A DNA stretch of 64,000 nt from the NCBI RefSeq assembly GCF_036850765.1, contig NC_089493.1, positions 220,552,744 through 220,616,743 of the forward strand, read 5' to 3'. Positions 1 through 10,107 of this stretch are shown here, one piece after another (position 1 is the stretch's first letter; every line of letters starts with the position of its first letter). Made by a program: the position numbers and the translations under genes. The DNA comes from Saccopteryx bilineata (taxonomy: Eukaryota; Chordata; Mammalia; Chiroptera; Emballonuridae). The notes below the pieces were generated by a model. The model worked only from the letters and a program-made list of their open reading frames with translations, was not told the DNA's origin and searched no databases.

Positions 1-395
1 TATATTCCAATAATAAATTTTTATATTTAAATTCAACATTGTTATATAGGTGATTATAGTGTATATAAGTTCTTGTGTAAATATATTTGGCATGTAATAT
101 TTGGCAGCATTTTTTAAAAGAATAAGTAGTAAGAATATTTTAGAGACTATACCTAAAATTATCATTAAAGTGTTTGTCTTCAGTATCTTAGGGGGAAAAA
201 ATCAGTGTTTTATCATCTCTAACATTTTGTGAAATTAAACTTAGAGTCAGCTACTCCTCACAATTAAATTTCTTTTCCTGACACATGAAGCATTTTTTTC
301 CAGAAAATCTAAATACTTATACTCAAATAAGGAAAATCATCCACTATAATAGATAACTTTGTCTTCTGGGCAAGACAGTCATAGGGCCATATTTG
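1..395. other. Unique AT-rich DNA
   Basis: No gene, known repeat or RNA is recognised here. The sequence is ordinary AT-rich intergenic or intronic DNA. Confidence 0.5.
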
Positions 396-396
396 C

Positions 397-930
397 CCCC
401 CCCCCATGACATAACCCTTAAAATGGTTTTCAAGACACTGGAGATGGGGAATGGTTTCAAGACACTGGAGATGGGAGAGACAGTGGTATCTGAGTGACAG
501 GAAACAGACAAGCTAGAGGGTTTCTGTCCTGTGGTACAGGATTGAGGAGGTGTGGGGAGGCAGCTCTGTTTGGCTTGCTCACTGGTTTGCTGGCTGCAAG
601 CACTTTGCTTGATTGGTGTGTGAGCGTGTTGCAGGCCATGGTGTATGGCTTATGTAAGGCTATGAAGGCTTGTGCTCAGGGGGATTGCAGACGGTGGTTG
701 GTGAACTGCCTGCTCGCCACTGCGAGGGGCTATTTTTGTTGTTTCTTTTCCTGAGAAGCAGTTTTTTCCTGCCTGTGTGCTCTCCACCATTGGGAAACTC
801 TATTAAACGGAATGGCCCAACGCTTTCCAGCTCTGCAGTTTCCCTGCCATCCCGAATCCAATGTGGACCTGCCTGGCCTTGGCACAGGCCATCAGGGAAA
901 CTCATCAGGCTTCCTGAGTTGAGGAGATGG
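397..930 (+). mobile_element. LTR-like stretch, possible solo LTR remnant
   Basis: The stretch begins near a C-run and carries a 27-bp tandem duplication around CAAGACACTGGAGATGGG (copies at 431 and 458), which resembles a U3 enhancer repeat. GC content is higher than in the flanks. An ATTAAA polyadenylation-type hexamer lies at 802-807, followed by GC-richer sequence. Direct repeats plus a late poly(A) signal suggest an endogenous retroviral LTR on the plus strand. No TG/CA termini or target duplication could be fixed. The two 80-odd residue open frames here look spurious. It could instead be unique GC-richer sequence. Confidence 0.3.
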
Positions 931-1371
931 AGCTAAGAGTCCAAGGAGACAAAGGCAGATAAAGTTCATGAGACAGAGTGGCAAAGAACTCTAGAGATCT
1001 GGAGAGGGTCTGCCTTGGGCATTCTCTTGGGTGTTGGAAAATTCATGCTCTGAGGAAACTACTAGAAGCTGGGGAAAGAGGCATACATGAGGAGCAGAGG
1101 TACCAGTGCCCAGCATTTCACAGGACCAAACTGGAAAAGCCACAATTCACAGGGCATAGGACAGAATAATTAGAAGAATCTTGCATCAGTCGTGGTGTTA
1201 GACTAATCATTGTTTGAGTTAATAAATCTTAAAAGAAAGACCCTGAAGTATCAAACTGTTTCTAATAACATAGCTGCATCACAAAACACGTCATGAGAAT
1301 ACTTACAGAAATAAAAAATATCCATAACCCAACAAAGTAAAATTAACACTATCTGACATCTAATGAAAAAA
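931..1371. other. Unannotated spacer
   Basis: Nothing recognised. It is moderately AT-rich, and the short open frame at 978-1169 has no recognisable similarity. Confidence 0.45.
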
Positions 1372-2280
1372 ATACCAAGGAGAGATCCAAGATGGCTGCT
1401 GACATAAGAAACTTTGATCTCTTCCATCCCACCAGCTAACTCAAAGATGTGCATAGAAATAGAACAATTCTCATAAGAGATGACTGAATGAACAACGTTT
1501 AAACAAGAAAAGGAAATTAAAAAGAGAAGGCGGGGAAGCCACAGGAGCTTCCCAGTAGCTTCAGGAACTTTGTGGGGTGCAAGAGCCGGTGAGCACTTGG
1601 CTAAGTTCCTCCCATCCCTCCAGAGTGGGCAGGCAGCCTGGGTCTCTACCTGGGGGCTTTGGCCCACCTGCAACACCACCACAGTGCATTCCCGGCTACA
1701 CTGCTGGAGCCTATGGTTTCAACAGACTGAGTAGGTAGGAAAAACAGGGCGTCGCCATACCCAGGGGCCTCCCTGCCCCAAGCTGCTCCAGCCTGGCAGA
1801 CTAGTGCCCCTGAAACCACAGCACCTTCTCTGTTCCCAGTGGCTTCCCCGAAGTCCCAGGCACTTAGAGCCTGCAGAGGTTGCCTCCACACAACCCCACT
1901 TTTGGTACACCTAAGAGAGACTGGATGAAGAAGACTGGGGAGTGGCGGGACCTCTTCAGAGACTGGGAATTCTTGCAGGGACCAGTAGGCACCATTGTTT
2001 ATGTCACCATTCATCTCCACAGGGTTGGCAGGCTCTGGCCAACCTGTAAGGTCGCTACATGTTTCTGCACACATTGCCTGAGCCTGTTTCAGCGCCAAAG
2101 AGAGCAAGCTGGATCAACAGGACATTAGTACATGCACCTGGAGCCACTCCTGCTTGTTCAGTGTGCCGGACACTTTAGGCACCGACCGGTTTGGACCCTG
2201 CCAAATCACTGGGCACACACAGTCTACCAGAGTTCACTTCCACATAAGGCCACTCTTTCAAACCTCTAGCTAAATTCATC
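1372..2280 (+). mobile_element. LINE-1 5' UTR-like region, plus strand
   Basis: This GC-rich block starts with CCAAGATGGCTGC, a core like the YY1 site at the start of LINE-1 5' UTRs. It runs through several hundred GC-rich bases and is followed at about 2281 by A-rich sequence resembling LINE-1 ORF2 (AGAGAGAACCCAAATAAATA). GC-rich leader followed by A-rich body is the usual LINE-1 sense-strand composition. The open frames at 1251-1682, 1646-2107 and 1880-2128 lie inside this block, disagree in strand, and are not genes. The family could not be named. Confidence 0.5.
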
Positions 2281-2640
2281 AAAAAGAGAGAGAACCCAAA
2301 TAAATAAAATCATAAATGAACAAGAAGTTACAACCAACACCGCAAAAATACAATCATTTTTTTAAAGTATACTACAATTATATGCTAAAATAATAACATC
2401 AATCATGCAAAGAAGGAAGAAAATAAGACCCATAAACAAGAAAATACACAATTGCAATCAACCCTGACCTGACACAGACGTTAAAATTAACAGGCAAGGA
2501 CATCAAAACAGTTTAGTATAATATGTGTTCAATATGAAGGTGTAAAAATACCTAAATCAAACTTTTAGAAATGAAAAAAATACATAAAAAACTGAACAGA
2601 GCAACAGTAATATACATTTAATTGGCTTCCCCAAAAAGAG
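2281..2640 (+). mobile_element. Degraded LINE-1 body fragment, plus strand
   Basis: The sequence is A-rich on the plus strand. Its first part resembles the ORF2 reverse-transcriptase coding stretch that reads as a lysine-rich REPK/IKS motif in younger copies, but stops and indels have removed any frame. The rest is too decayed to place. It probably belongs to the same old insertion as the 5' UTR-like block upstream and the 3' end downstream. Confidence 0.4.
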
Positions 2641-2654
2641 GAAGGGGATTGATT

Positions 2655-3137
2655 ATATCAGGTGTAGGCAGGAACATGTAGGGACTGGGATTACACTGTT
2701 GATGGAAATTTTAAAAATGCAATCACATTAAAAAAAACAACTTATAATAAAAAGCTAAAGAAAAAAAATCCTGCCTTATGATCTAGCCATTTCACTCCTT
2801 GGTATTCATCTGAGAAAAATAAAGTGTATGTCCACACAGAGACTTGTACACACATGTTTGAATATGCTTTATTTTTAATAACCCAAAAATGGAAACAATC
2901 AAAATTTTCATCAACATGTGAAAGAATAAAGAAACTCTAGTATATTAATATGAAATACTACTTTCCCATACTCTCCTACATAAAAGAGTGAAATATTCCT
3001 TCACACAACAAAGATGAATGAATCTCAAAATAATTATGCTAATGAAAGAAGCTAGACCAAAAAAAAACTGTATGCTTCTATTTATATTAAATTCTATAAT
3101 ATATAAACTAATCTATAGTGACACAACACAGATTATG
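2655..3137 (+). mobile_element. Old LINE-1 3' end (L1M type), plus strand
   Basis: A characteristic series of L1M 3'-end landmarks appears in order: CTAGCCATTTCACTCCTTGG (about 2784), a GGAAACAATC stretch, GAATGAATCTCAAAATAATT (about 3014), AAAGAAGCTAGACC and CTAATCTATAGTGACA near 3110. These match the C-terminal ORF2 and 3' UTR of older mammalian LINE-1. No intact frame, poly(A) tail or target duplication is visible, as expected for an old copy. It meets an oppositely oriented LINE-1 at about 3138. Confidence 0.7.
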
Positions 3138-5290
3138 TTTTTGTGATGTCAAATATGAAGTCAGGTAGTGTGATACCTTCAGCTTCATTCCTTCTCAGGA
3201 TTGCTTTGGCTATTCAGGAGTTTTTATGGTTCCATACAAACCAGGTAATTTTTGTTCTGTTTCTTTAAAGAATGACATTGGGATTTTTTATGGGGATTGC
3301 ATTAAATTTGTATATTGCTTTGGTTATAATGGCCATTTTAACTATGTTGATTCTTCCAATCCATGAACATGGAATATATTTTCATTTCACTGTATCTTTT
3401 TCAATTTATTTCAATAATGTATTGTAGTTTTCAGTATATAGGTCCTTCACATCCTTTGTTAAATTTATACCTAGCTATACCTGCTTTTCTTTGGATATTA
3501 TTTGCTTGGAGAATCGTTTTCCAACCTTTCACTTTGAATCTACTTTTATCCTTGCAGCTAGATGTGTCTCTTGAAGGCAGCGTATGGTTGGCTTTGATCC
3601 AACCTCCTACTCTGTGCCTTGAAGGCAGCGTATGGTTGCTTTTGATCCAACCTGCTACTCTGTGCCTTTTTATTCGTGAGTTCAGTTCATTTACATTTAG
3701 GGTAAATATTGACATTTGAGGATTTCCTATAGCCATTTTATGTTTTGTTTTCTGGTAGCTCTGTCTTGTTTGGTTATTCTTTTTGTTTCTGTTAGCTTTT
3801 GTTTGGCGGTATTCCATACTTTTTCCTTCTGTTTCTTCTTTTTTTAAACTATGTGTTTCAGTAGTGACATTTTCAGGGGTGGTCACCACAAGGTTATTAA
3901 AAGAAAAATTATCATATTTATTAGAGTCCATTACCTCATGAGTGCTTCTGCACTGCATCCTCCTTTGCTACTGCTGATCTTTATCCTCTCCCCTTTTATG
4001 TTATTGTTGTCACAGATTATCCTTGTTTTTATTGTGATCATTTTGGAGCTTTTGCTTGTAATTTTGATTTGTTTTATTCCGTTTTCTGGTCAAATAACCC
4101 CTTTGAGTATTTCCTGCAGTGGGAGTTTTCTGGTGATAAATTTCCTCAGCTTCTGAGTGTCCATAAAAGTTTTTATTTCTCCTTCACATTTGAAGGATAA
4201 CTTTGATGGAAACAGTATTCTTGGCTGGTAATTCCTCTCTTTCAGTACTTTGAATGTTTGGGTCCACTCTCTTCTGGCTTGTAGAGTTTCTGCTGAGAAG
4301 TATGATAATAACCTAATGGGCTTTCCTTTATATGTTATGGTCTTCTTTTCCTAGCTGCCTTAAGGATTCTTTCTTTATCATTGAGTTTTGACAATTTTAT
4401 TATGATGTGCCTTGGAATAGGTCTTCTTTCTGTTGTGGTAACTTGGCATTCTGTTTGCTTCTTGGATTCAGGACTCTAACTCTTCCCATTGGTTTGGAAA
4501 ATTCCCAATTATTTGTTTGTATATGTTCACCATTCTCTTCTCTTCCTCTTCTTCTTCTAATATACCCATTATTCTTATAATACTCTTTCTGATGGAGTCA
4601 GACAATTCTTGTAGAGCTCTCTCAGATTTTTTAAATTCATGAGTCTCTCTGTAGCATCTCTAATTGCCTGTCTTTGATGTCACTGTTAATTTCCTCTATC
4701 TGACTTGTTCTATTAGCTAAACTTGCTACCTCAGTCTTCAATTCCTGTACTGATTATTTCATCTCTATTTTTAAAGTTTCAATCTCCTTGGTGAGATATT
4801 TGTTTTGTTCATTAATTTGTTTTCTGAGCTCATTAAGCTACTTATTGGTGTCTTCTCACATCTTGTTGAGTATTTTCAGATCTTCAATTTTAAATCCTCT
4901 ATTATTTAACTCCAAGGCTTCCATGTGATTGAATATTTTTTTGGAGATTTTTCATTTTATTTCTGAAATACATCTCTGCCTTGTATAGCCATGGTATTCA
5001 ATTTCTTCTTCCTTGTTGGCATTTGAGAGTGGTATTGTTAAGGAACCCTAACCAAAAAAACCTTAAGAAATCGAAAAATTAAAATAATATAATATAAAAA
5101 ATTAAAAATTATGACAAGAAATATCACAGAAAAAAGATTGAAAGCAAATTTAAAAATCAAAAACAAAACACCCACAAAAAATAAAAAATTTTTAAAATAA
5201 AGTTTAAAACTAAAAAAGAAAAAAGAATTAAGAAGAAAAAAAGAAGGGAAGAGACAGAAAAATAAATTTTGGTTTTGAGAGGTTTCTTCA
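3138..5290 (-). mobile_element. LINE-1 body, minus strand, with large internal ORF2 deletion
   Basis: The plus strand is T-rich antisense LINE-1. 3150-3500 matches the complement of the reverse-transcriptase region (GAAGTCAGGTAGTGTGAT, GATTCTTCCAATCCATGAAC, TCCTTCACATCC). From about 3510 the sequence jumps to the complement of the endonuclease region (CAACCTTTCACTTTGAATCT, TTCATTTACATTTAGGG). The middle of ORF2 is therefore missing. Farther on, 4150-5040 is antisense to an upstream L1-like or HAL1-like coding region rich in charged coiled-coil-type sequence on the minus strand. Frames at 3363-3719, 3431-3958 and 3851-4156 are fragments of this element, not host genes. A 48-bp tandem duplication lies at 3571-3666. 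Confidence 0.65.
3571..3666. repeat. 48-bp tandem duplication inside the LINE-1
   Basis: The unit beginning TTGAAGGCAGCGTATGGTTG occurs at 3571 and again at 3619, two adjacent copies with few differences. It lies in the antisense endonuclease part of the LINE-1 remnant. The low divergence suggests a duplication later than the insertion, or possibly gene conversion. Confidence 0.85.
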
Positions 5291-6180
5291 AGTATGTATT
5301 ACTGTACTGTAACTTTTAGCTCTGTGAAGTTTCTGGGCTGTCTGCTGAGATGTTGCTGTCGCTATGATGTAGGGGGGGCCGCAGTCTCATTGGTAGGTGG
5401 GCCGTGTTGTGAGGGCTTTACAGCTTTGGCTTTACCGCTACAGCTCTTTGGCTTTATGGCTCTAACAATGGCAATCTCAGGCTTCTGGGCATTCCTTCCC
5501 CAGTCTCAACAGACCCGGGGATAGGATGTGGATCACCTCTGTTCTTCTTCAGGGGAGAGAACGGCTCTGGAGAGCTAGCTTTGGGGTTGTCTCTGCCACT
5601 CTCCATACTGCAAGGTGAGGGAGGTGGGATTTGGGAGGCCAGGGTCTGTACTTTAGCTTTCTCTGTCTCTTCTGAATGTGGGCTACAGGCAGACTGTGGG
5701 AACACTGAGACCACAGTGTTCCCATGACCCCACACTCTAGCCACTTTGATTTATCTCCCCTTCTGTCCCTCTGTCTCACCACTTCTCCCAGCAGAAGGAA
5801 GCCCAGTCACTCTCAGTTTCCCTCTCCATACCCCTCAGACAAAATCCAGAGAGCCTGAGCTTCCCTTCTCTCCATAGCCCAGCAGAGAAAAGAAAACAAC
5901 AAAAAACCCAGTCACTCCAGGTTTGTCTCCTCTCTTCAAAGCCCACCGCAATTGTGTTTTATCTTCCACTCCCCTTTTCACCCCATCCCACCTTTAGTCC
6001 ATTCAGTGCATAGATATTTCAGGCACACCTGCAAGACCAGCTGGGGTTCTTTTGATGTGTTACAGTTGTTCAAATTGTTGATATTTCAAAGGGAAAGATC
6101 AGGAGTATCTCTCACACATTAGACATGAAAGGAGTATCTCTCACATCTCTCATTACTCTGATGTCATCCTTGTTTCACCA
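5291..6180 (-). mobile_element. LINE-1 5' UTR-like region, minus strand
   Basis: A GC-richer block follows the antisense LINE-1 body at the side where a minus-strand element would have its 5' UTR. The plus strand is pyrimidine- and G-rich, with CTGTCTGCTGAGATGTTGCT near 5340. It ends in a pair of AGGAGTATCTCTCACA copies (6101 and 6130) and CTGATGTCATCC near 6170. Frames at 5294-5524, 5454-5744 and 5549-5782 lie here and overlap in conflicting frames. The call rests on position and composition; the exact boundary is uncertain. Confidence 0.4.
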
Positions 6181-6745
6181 ATTATCCCTTCCTCTAATTT
6201 TGCACTTGAGTTTTTAATCACATAAAATCAGTTTCATTTAACAAAACATATTGACAAAGAATATGATATTTTCCATTACATTAAAAGTAAATTTATAGAT
6301 TCTTTCTCCCTATTTATTTTTTAAGTAAATAATTAAGTAGTTCAGAATAACTCATGCTCAACATTTTATACTCAGGTCACAATATTTAACATCTATGCCA
6401 GAATTTACTGGAAAAAAATTAATTTAATAATGTATATTTGAGAAAAAGGGAAAGAAAAATTCTACAAAGTGGATTAAACATATAATTATGAGAATCCAAA
6501 GAAAATTTTGAGGTTTGAATATTCTCTTAGGATGAATACTTTTCTGTAATTAAATATTAAATCAATTTAAAATTTAATGTTATCTCAAGACAACAGGCCT
6601 GGGTGATTATAAAATCTCAGGTGTGAATCATCACTAGGGATTTAAATGCTCTTTTAAATATTACCAATAGCTAATAATCACTTTCACAAAATCAGTGAGA
6701 GTCCTATCCTGTAATATAAAAAGAGGATCCTATAAGATTTCTTTC
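6181..6745. other. Unique AT-rich DNA
   Basis: No gene or repeat recognised. Confidence 0.5.
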
Positions 6746-6753
6746 CTCTAGTT

Positions 6754-6940
6754 CAGGCGTCCCCAAACTACCGCCCACCGGCCGCATGCGGCCCCCTGAG
6801 GCCATTTATCCAGCCCCCACCACACTTCCGGAAGGGGCACCTCTTTCAATGGTGGTGAGGGAAGCACTGTATGTGGCGGCCCTCCAACGGTCTGAGGGAC
6901 AGTGAACTGGCCCCCTGTGTAAAAAGCTTGGGGACCCCTG
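6754..6940. mobile_element. Complete non-autonomous hAT-type DNA transposon (MITE)
   Basis: A 187-bp GC-rich element has terminal inverted repeats. The left end reads CAGGCGTCCCCAAACT and the right end, read inward on the other strand, CAGGGGTCCCCAAGCT (14 of 16 match). It is flanked by 8-bp direct repeats CTCTAGTT (6746-6753) and CTCTAGTC (6941-6948), 7 of 8 identical. CAG-type ends with an 8-bp target duplication are the hallmark of hAT elements. The core has GGCCGCATGCGGCCCCCTGA and CTTCCGGAAGGGG, both partly palindromic. It has no coding capacity and must have moved with a hAT transposase supplied in trans. Confidence 0.85.
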
Positions 6941-6948
6941 CTCTAGTC

Positions 6949-8320
6949 TTTCTGTAGTTCTCATATTGTTTTTCCATATTGCTTCCAGAGTTTCTAAAAT
7001 AAAGATTTGATTATGTCACTCCTCTATTATAAAGACTTCCATAACTTTGTAGTGTTTAAGTTCTTACATAGAATATATGTCCACCATTATTTTCAAACAT
7101 TAACACTACTAATTGATGTATCTTCAATTTTAGCTATAAAGAACTTATATTTTTATTTATAAATATGTATATATTGACATTATTCTTGTTATATCTTATA
7201 AAGATCACTCTTCTGCTATGTGGGGAATAAATTGGAGGAAAGTAAGAAAGAAGGGAAACGGTATCATTAACCCTGATGAAAAATGATAGTGATCTGAGGT
7301 AGTGTGGTTGCGATTGATGCTCAGAATACTCTGCGATTGCTCCATATCTGCTTTTCTGCCTAAAGATCTTCTAAACAATATGCAGGAACATATAGCCTTG
7401 TTAACAAGTTATTTCCAATTGCCAAGACATATTCCTTTTTTCCCTCCACTAGATCCCTGATCACTCTGTACATACTTCTATTGTAGTACCTATGCCAAGT
7501 CAGAATAAATATTTGTTACTATGCTTTACTTTCCAAGACCTTCTCAGAAACTGAAATAAAGATTAAATATGTTGGTCAGAATCCCCTGGAAAATTATGGC
7601 ACACTCAAAAGGAATAATGAAGTGAATTTAACCACAGGGCTCTTAAAAGGTATGAATAAAGTTGTATAAAATCAACAAGAGAGAGTGAAACACCTTTAGT
7701 TAGACAGTCTTAGTAAGCGGTTGGTACTCTCGATCTGATGGGGCAAGAGAAGGGGGCAGTTACCAGAATCTAGCATGAGTTATAGATACAGTGTCTCCTA
7801 TTAAATGCTTGAGTAGAAGAACTCATCCACTGACATGCTTCTCTTAGAAGGGATTACAGAAAAGTAAATGCCCTGACTTTGTCCTCCCTGGCCTACTGAA
7901 GGCAAGGGACACTGAATGATGCAAGAATATGACCTCACGGACACCAGGCAAGTCAGAGAGGTGGAGAGTGGATCTGGAGGGGAAATGCAAAGCCTCCAGC
8001 AAATCAATATAAGAACTAAATGAGTAATTGAACTAACAGATGGAAATGTGAAGGAGAATCCATCCATAGAAAGAGAATAGAAAACTTGGAGTTTTCAGGG
8101 GCATTTTATTGTCTGACTGTAACAGAGACAAAGTGGCAGCTAAAGATTAAATTACAAGTCTCTAGAAATTCTATAAAGTTTCTTCTTAAGACCACCTGCA
8201 TCAGAATTGACTAGGTTACATATTAAAACACAGGTTGCTAGGCATTACCTCAGGCCTACTGTATCAGAAGCTCTAGGGATAAGAACCAGAATTTGAGTTA
8301 TTAACAATTTCCATGATTGA
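6949..8320. other. Unannotated spacer
   Basis: No gene recognised. Around 7000-7040 (TTATGTCACTCCTCTATTAT) there is faint similarity to old L2-type sequence, too weak to call. Frames such as 7801-8067 have no recognisable product. Confidence 0.4.
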
Positions 8321-8329
8321 TCTGATGAA

Positions 8330-8391
8330 TTTCTTTCTTTCTTTCTTTTCTTAGTTTCTTTCTTTCTTTCTTTCCTTCTTAGTTTCTTTCT
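8330..8391. repeat. (TTTC)n microsatellite with internal duplication
   Basis: Two TTTC runs are separated and ended by TTAGTTTCTTTC blocks, so a short higher-order duplication sits inside the array. The lysine/glutamate-rich minus-strand frame at 8245-8460 is a translation of this repeat. Confidence 0.85.
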
Positions 8392-8895
8392 ATTGAGAAA
8401 CACTGATATGGAGTTATCTAAAGTTATAAACTTCATAAAATTGTAGGAAATTTCCCTCAATATCTCACTTTACACTGGTTTTCACCTTCATGATAAACTG
8501 TACACTTTAGTTAAGGTGTTAGTTTTAATCTGGAGTTAATATGAGACAAGCAAAATACTCATTGCAAAAAAAAAAAAATGCCAGGCTATGAGCTCTTTGG
8601 GGATAAACTGTCACTGAATTGGAATAAAATCTGCATTAGGGAAGCATATTTCTTTCATTCTTCTTTTCCCTTGCAGAGTGTATCCTGGGGATGTCTCAAT
8701 TCCCCAACCCTTTGTCACAGACAGGTGGTCTGGAACCAGACTTAGTCATCACTGATGTACCCTAATCCCAGAAGTTCCACAGCCTGGAGATTAGCAAAGC
8801 AAGATTATTTTCAAGAAACTTAATGATGATACTTCATCAGGTGTTAGCAAATGGCCTGCCCAAAAAACACATCACCAGAAACAATACTGCAAAAA
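8392..8895. other. Unannotated spacer
   Basis: Nothing recognised apart from a short A-run at about 8566. Confidence 0.4.
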
Positions 8896-8907
8896 GCAGT
8901 GAGTACC

Positions 8908-9106
8908 GCCTGACCTGTGGTGGCGCAGTGGGTAAAACGTTAACCTGGAAATGCTGAGGTCGCCGGTTCAAAACCCTGGGCTTGCCTGGTCAAGGCACAT
9001 ATGGGAGTTGATGCTTCCAGCTCCTCCCCACCTTCTCTCTCTCTGTCTCTCCTCTCTCTCTCTCTCTCTGTCTCTCCCTCTTCTCTCTAAAAAAAAAAAA
9101 AAAATG
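8908..9106 (+). mobile_element. SINE-B insertion
   Basis: The tRNA-derived SINE has head GCCTGACCTGTGGTGGCG, an A-box-like TGGCGCAGTGGG, a B-box-like GGTTCAAAACC, the body CTGGTCAAGGCACATATGGG, a CT-rich tract and an A-tail. A perfect 12-bp target duplication GCAGTGAGTACC lies at 8896-8907 and 9107-9118. The intact duplication and low divergence point to a fairly recent insertion by LINE-1 machinery. The frames at 8951-9172 and 8968-9213 come from the SINE. Confidence 0.95.
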
Positions 9107-9118
9107 GCAGTGAGTACC

Positions 9119-9694
9119 AACTTGAGGATGACAGCCCAGTTCCTAACAGAGCACACTGGGGACTCATTATGAGGTGGTGGGAGATGGGGATGGAGGCACT
9201 TATGATGGGCCATATGTGTAGGGCTGAAGCAGCCAGACTCCCAACCATGGTGCTGCGACCCAGGACATCAAGGCAAATCCAGGATGGGAATCAGAGCTCT
9301 GTGATATTGATACTAGAGTATCAGAATTTTTTCTTTTTCCCTTTGCTATCTGGACAGAATGTGCAGCGCATGCATATGGCAGTGTAGATATTCAGTCAAC
9401 GGTGACCACTATTTAATGGATTATGTAGTCTTCATACCCAAACTCAAAGGGACATTTTAGAAAGTGAATACATTCAATTATATTCACTAATCAGCATACT
9501 TACATATTGCCCTTTGGACAAATGTATTCGAATTCTGGATGTAGGAGGATCAGTCTTACTGAATAATAACTACTTTTCTGCTTAAAATATATGCCATTTT
9601 ACCTGCAAATTAAGGTATATTTTTACTCCCTAATGGAGATTCTTAAATCTGAAGCTACAGCCCAAGATCATGGTAGAGAAGCAGCTATAAAAAA
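9119..9694. other. Unannotated spacer
   Basis: No gene or recognised repeat. Confidence 0.4.
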
Positions 9695-9702
9695 TGATGA
9701 TG

Positions 9703-10099
9703 GGCCCTGGCGGGTTGGCTCAGCGGTAGAGTGTCGGCCTGGCGTGCGGGGGACCCAGGTTCGATTCCCGGCCAGGGCACATAGGAGAAGCGCCCATTTG
9801 CTTCTCCAACCCCCACCCCCTCTCCTTCCTCTCTGTCTCTCTCTTCCCCTCCCGCAGCCGAGGCTCCATTGGAGCAAAGATGGCCCGGGCGCTGGGGATG
9901 GCTCCTTGGCCTCTGCCCCAGGCGCTAGAGTGGCTCTGGTTGCGGCAGAGCGACCCCCCAGAGGGGCAGAGCATCGCCCCCTGGTGGGCAGAGCTTCGCC
10001 CCTGGTGGGCGTGCCGGGTGGATCCCGGTCGGGCACATGCGGGAGTCTGTCTGTCTCTCCCCATTTCCAGCTTCAGAAAAAAAAAAATTCAAAAAAAAA
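9703..10099 (+). mobile_element. SINE-A insertion, with internal 21/22-bp duplication
   Basis: This is a full-length SINE-A. Its tRNA-like left half has TTGGCTCAGCGGTAGAG (A box) and GGTTCGATTCCC (B box). A CT-rich tract follows, then the right half with CTCCATTGGAGCAAAGATGG and an A-rich tail. The right half contains a near-duplicate GCAGAGC..CGCCCC..TGGTGGG (9966-10009) that most other copies here lack, so it may mark a subfamily. Short direct repeats GATGATGG flank it (9696-9703 and 10100-10107). The 176-residue frame at 9591-10121 and its shadows are SINE translations. Confidence 0.95.
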
Positions 10100-10107
10100 G
10101 ATGATGG

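Noticed and set aside
3571..3666. CRISPR-like direct repeats
   Set aside because: Only two adjacent units without spacers, in a eukaryotic LINE-1.
3431..3958. 175-residue minus-strand frame
   Set aside because: Lies in the decayed minus-strand LINE-1, across the ORF2 deletion joint and the 48-bp duplication.
5294..5782. Cysteine-rich 76-residue frame and overlapping minus-strand frames
   Set aside because: They lie in the GC-rich LINE-1 5' UTR-like block and contradict each other in strand and frame.
8908..9106. SINE heads with A and B boxes as tRNA genes
   Set aside because: They are followed by SINE bodies and A-tails, are flanked by target duplications, and lack paired acceptor stems.
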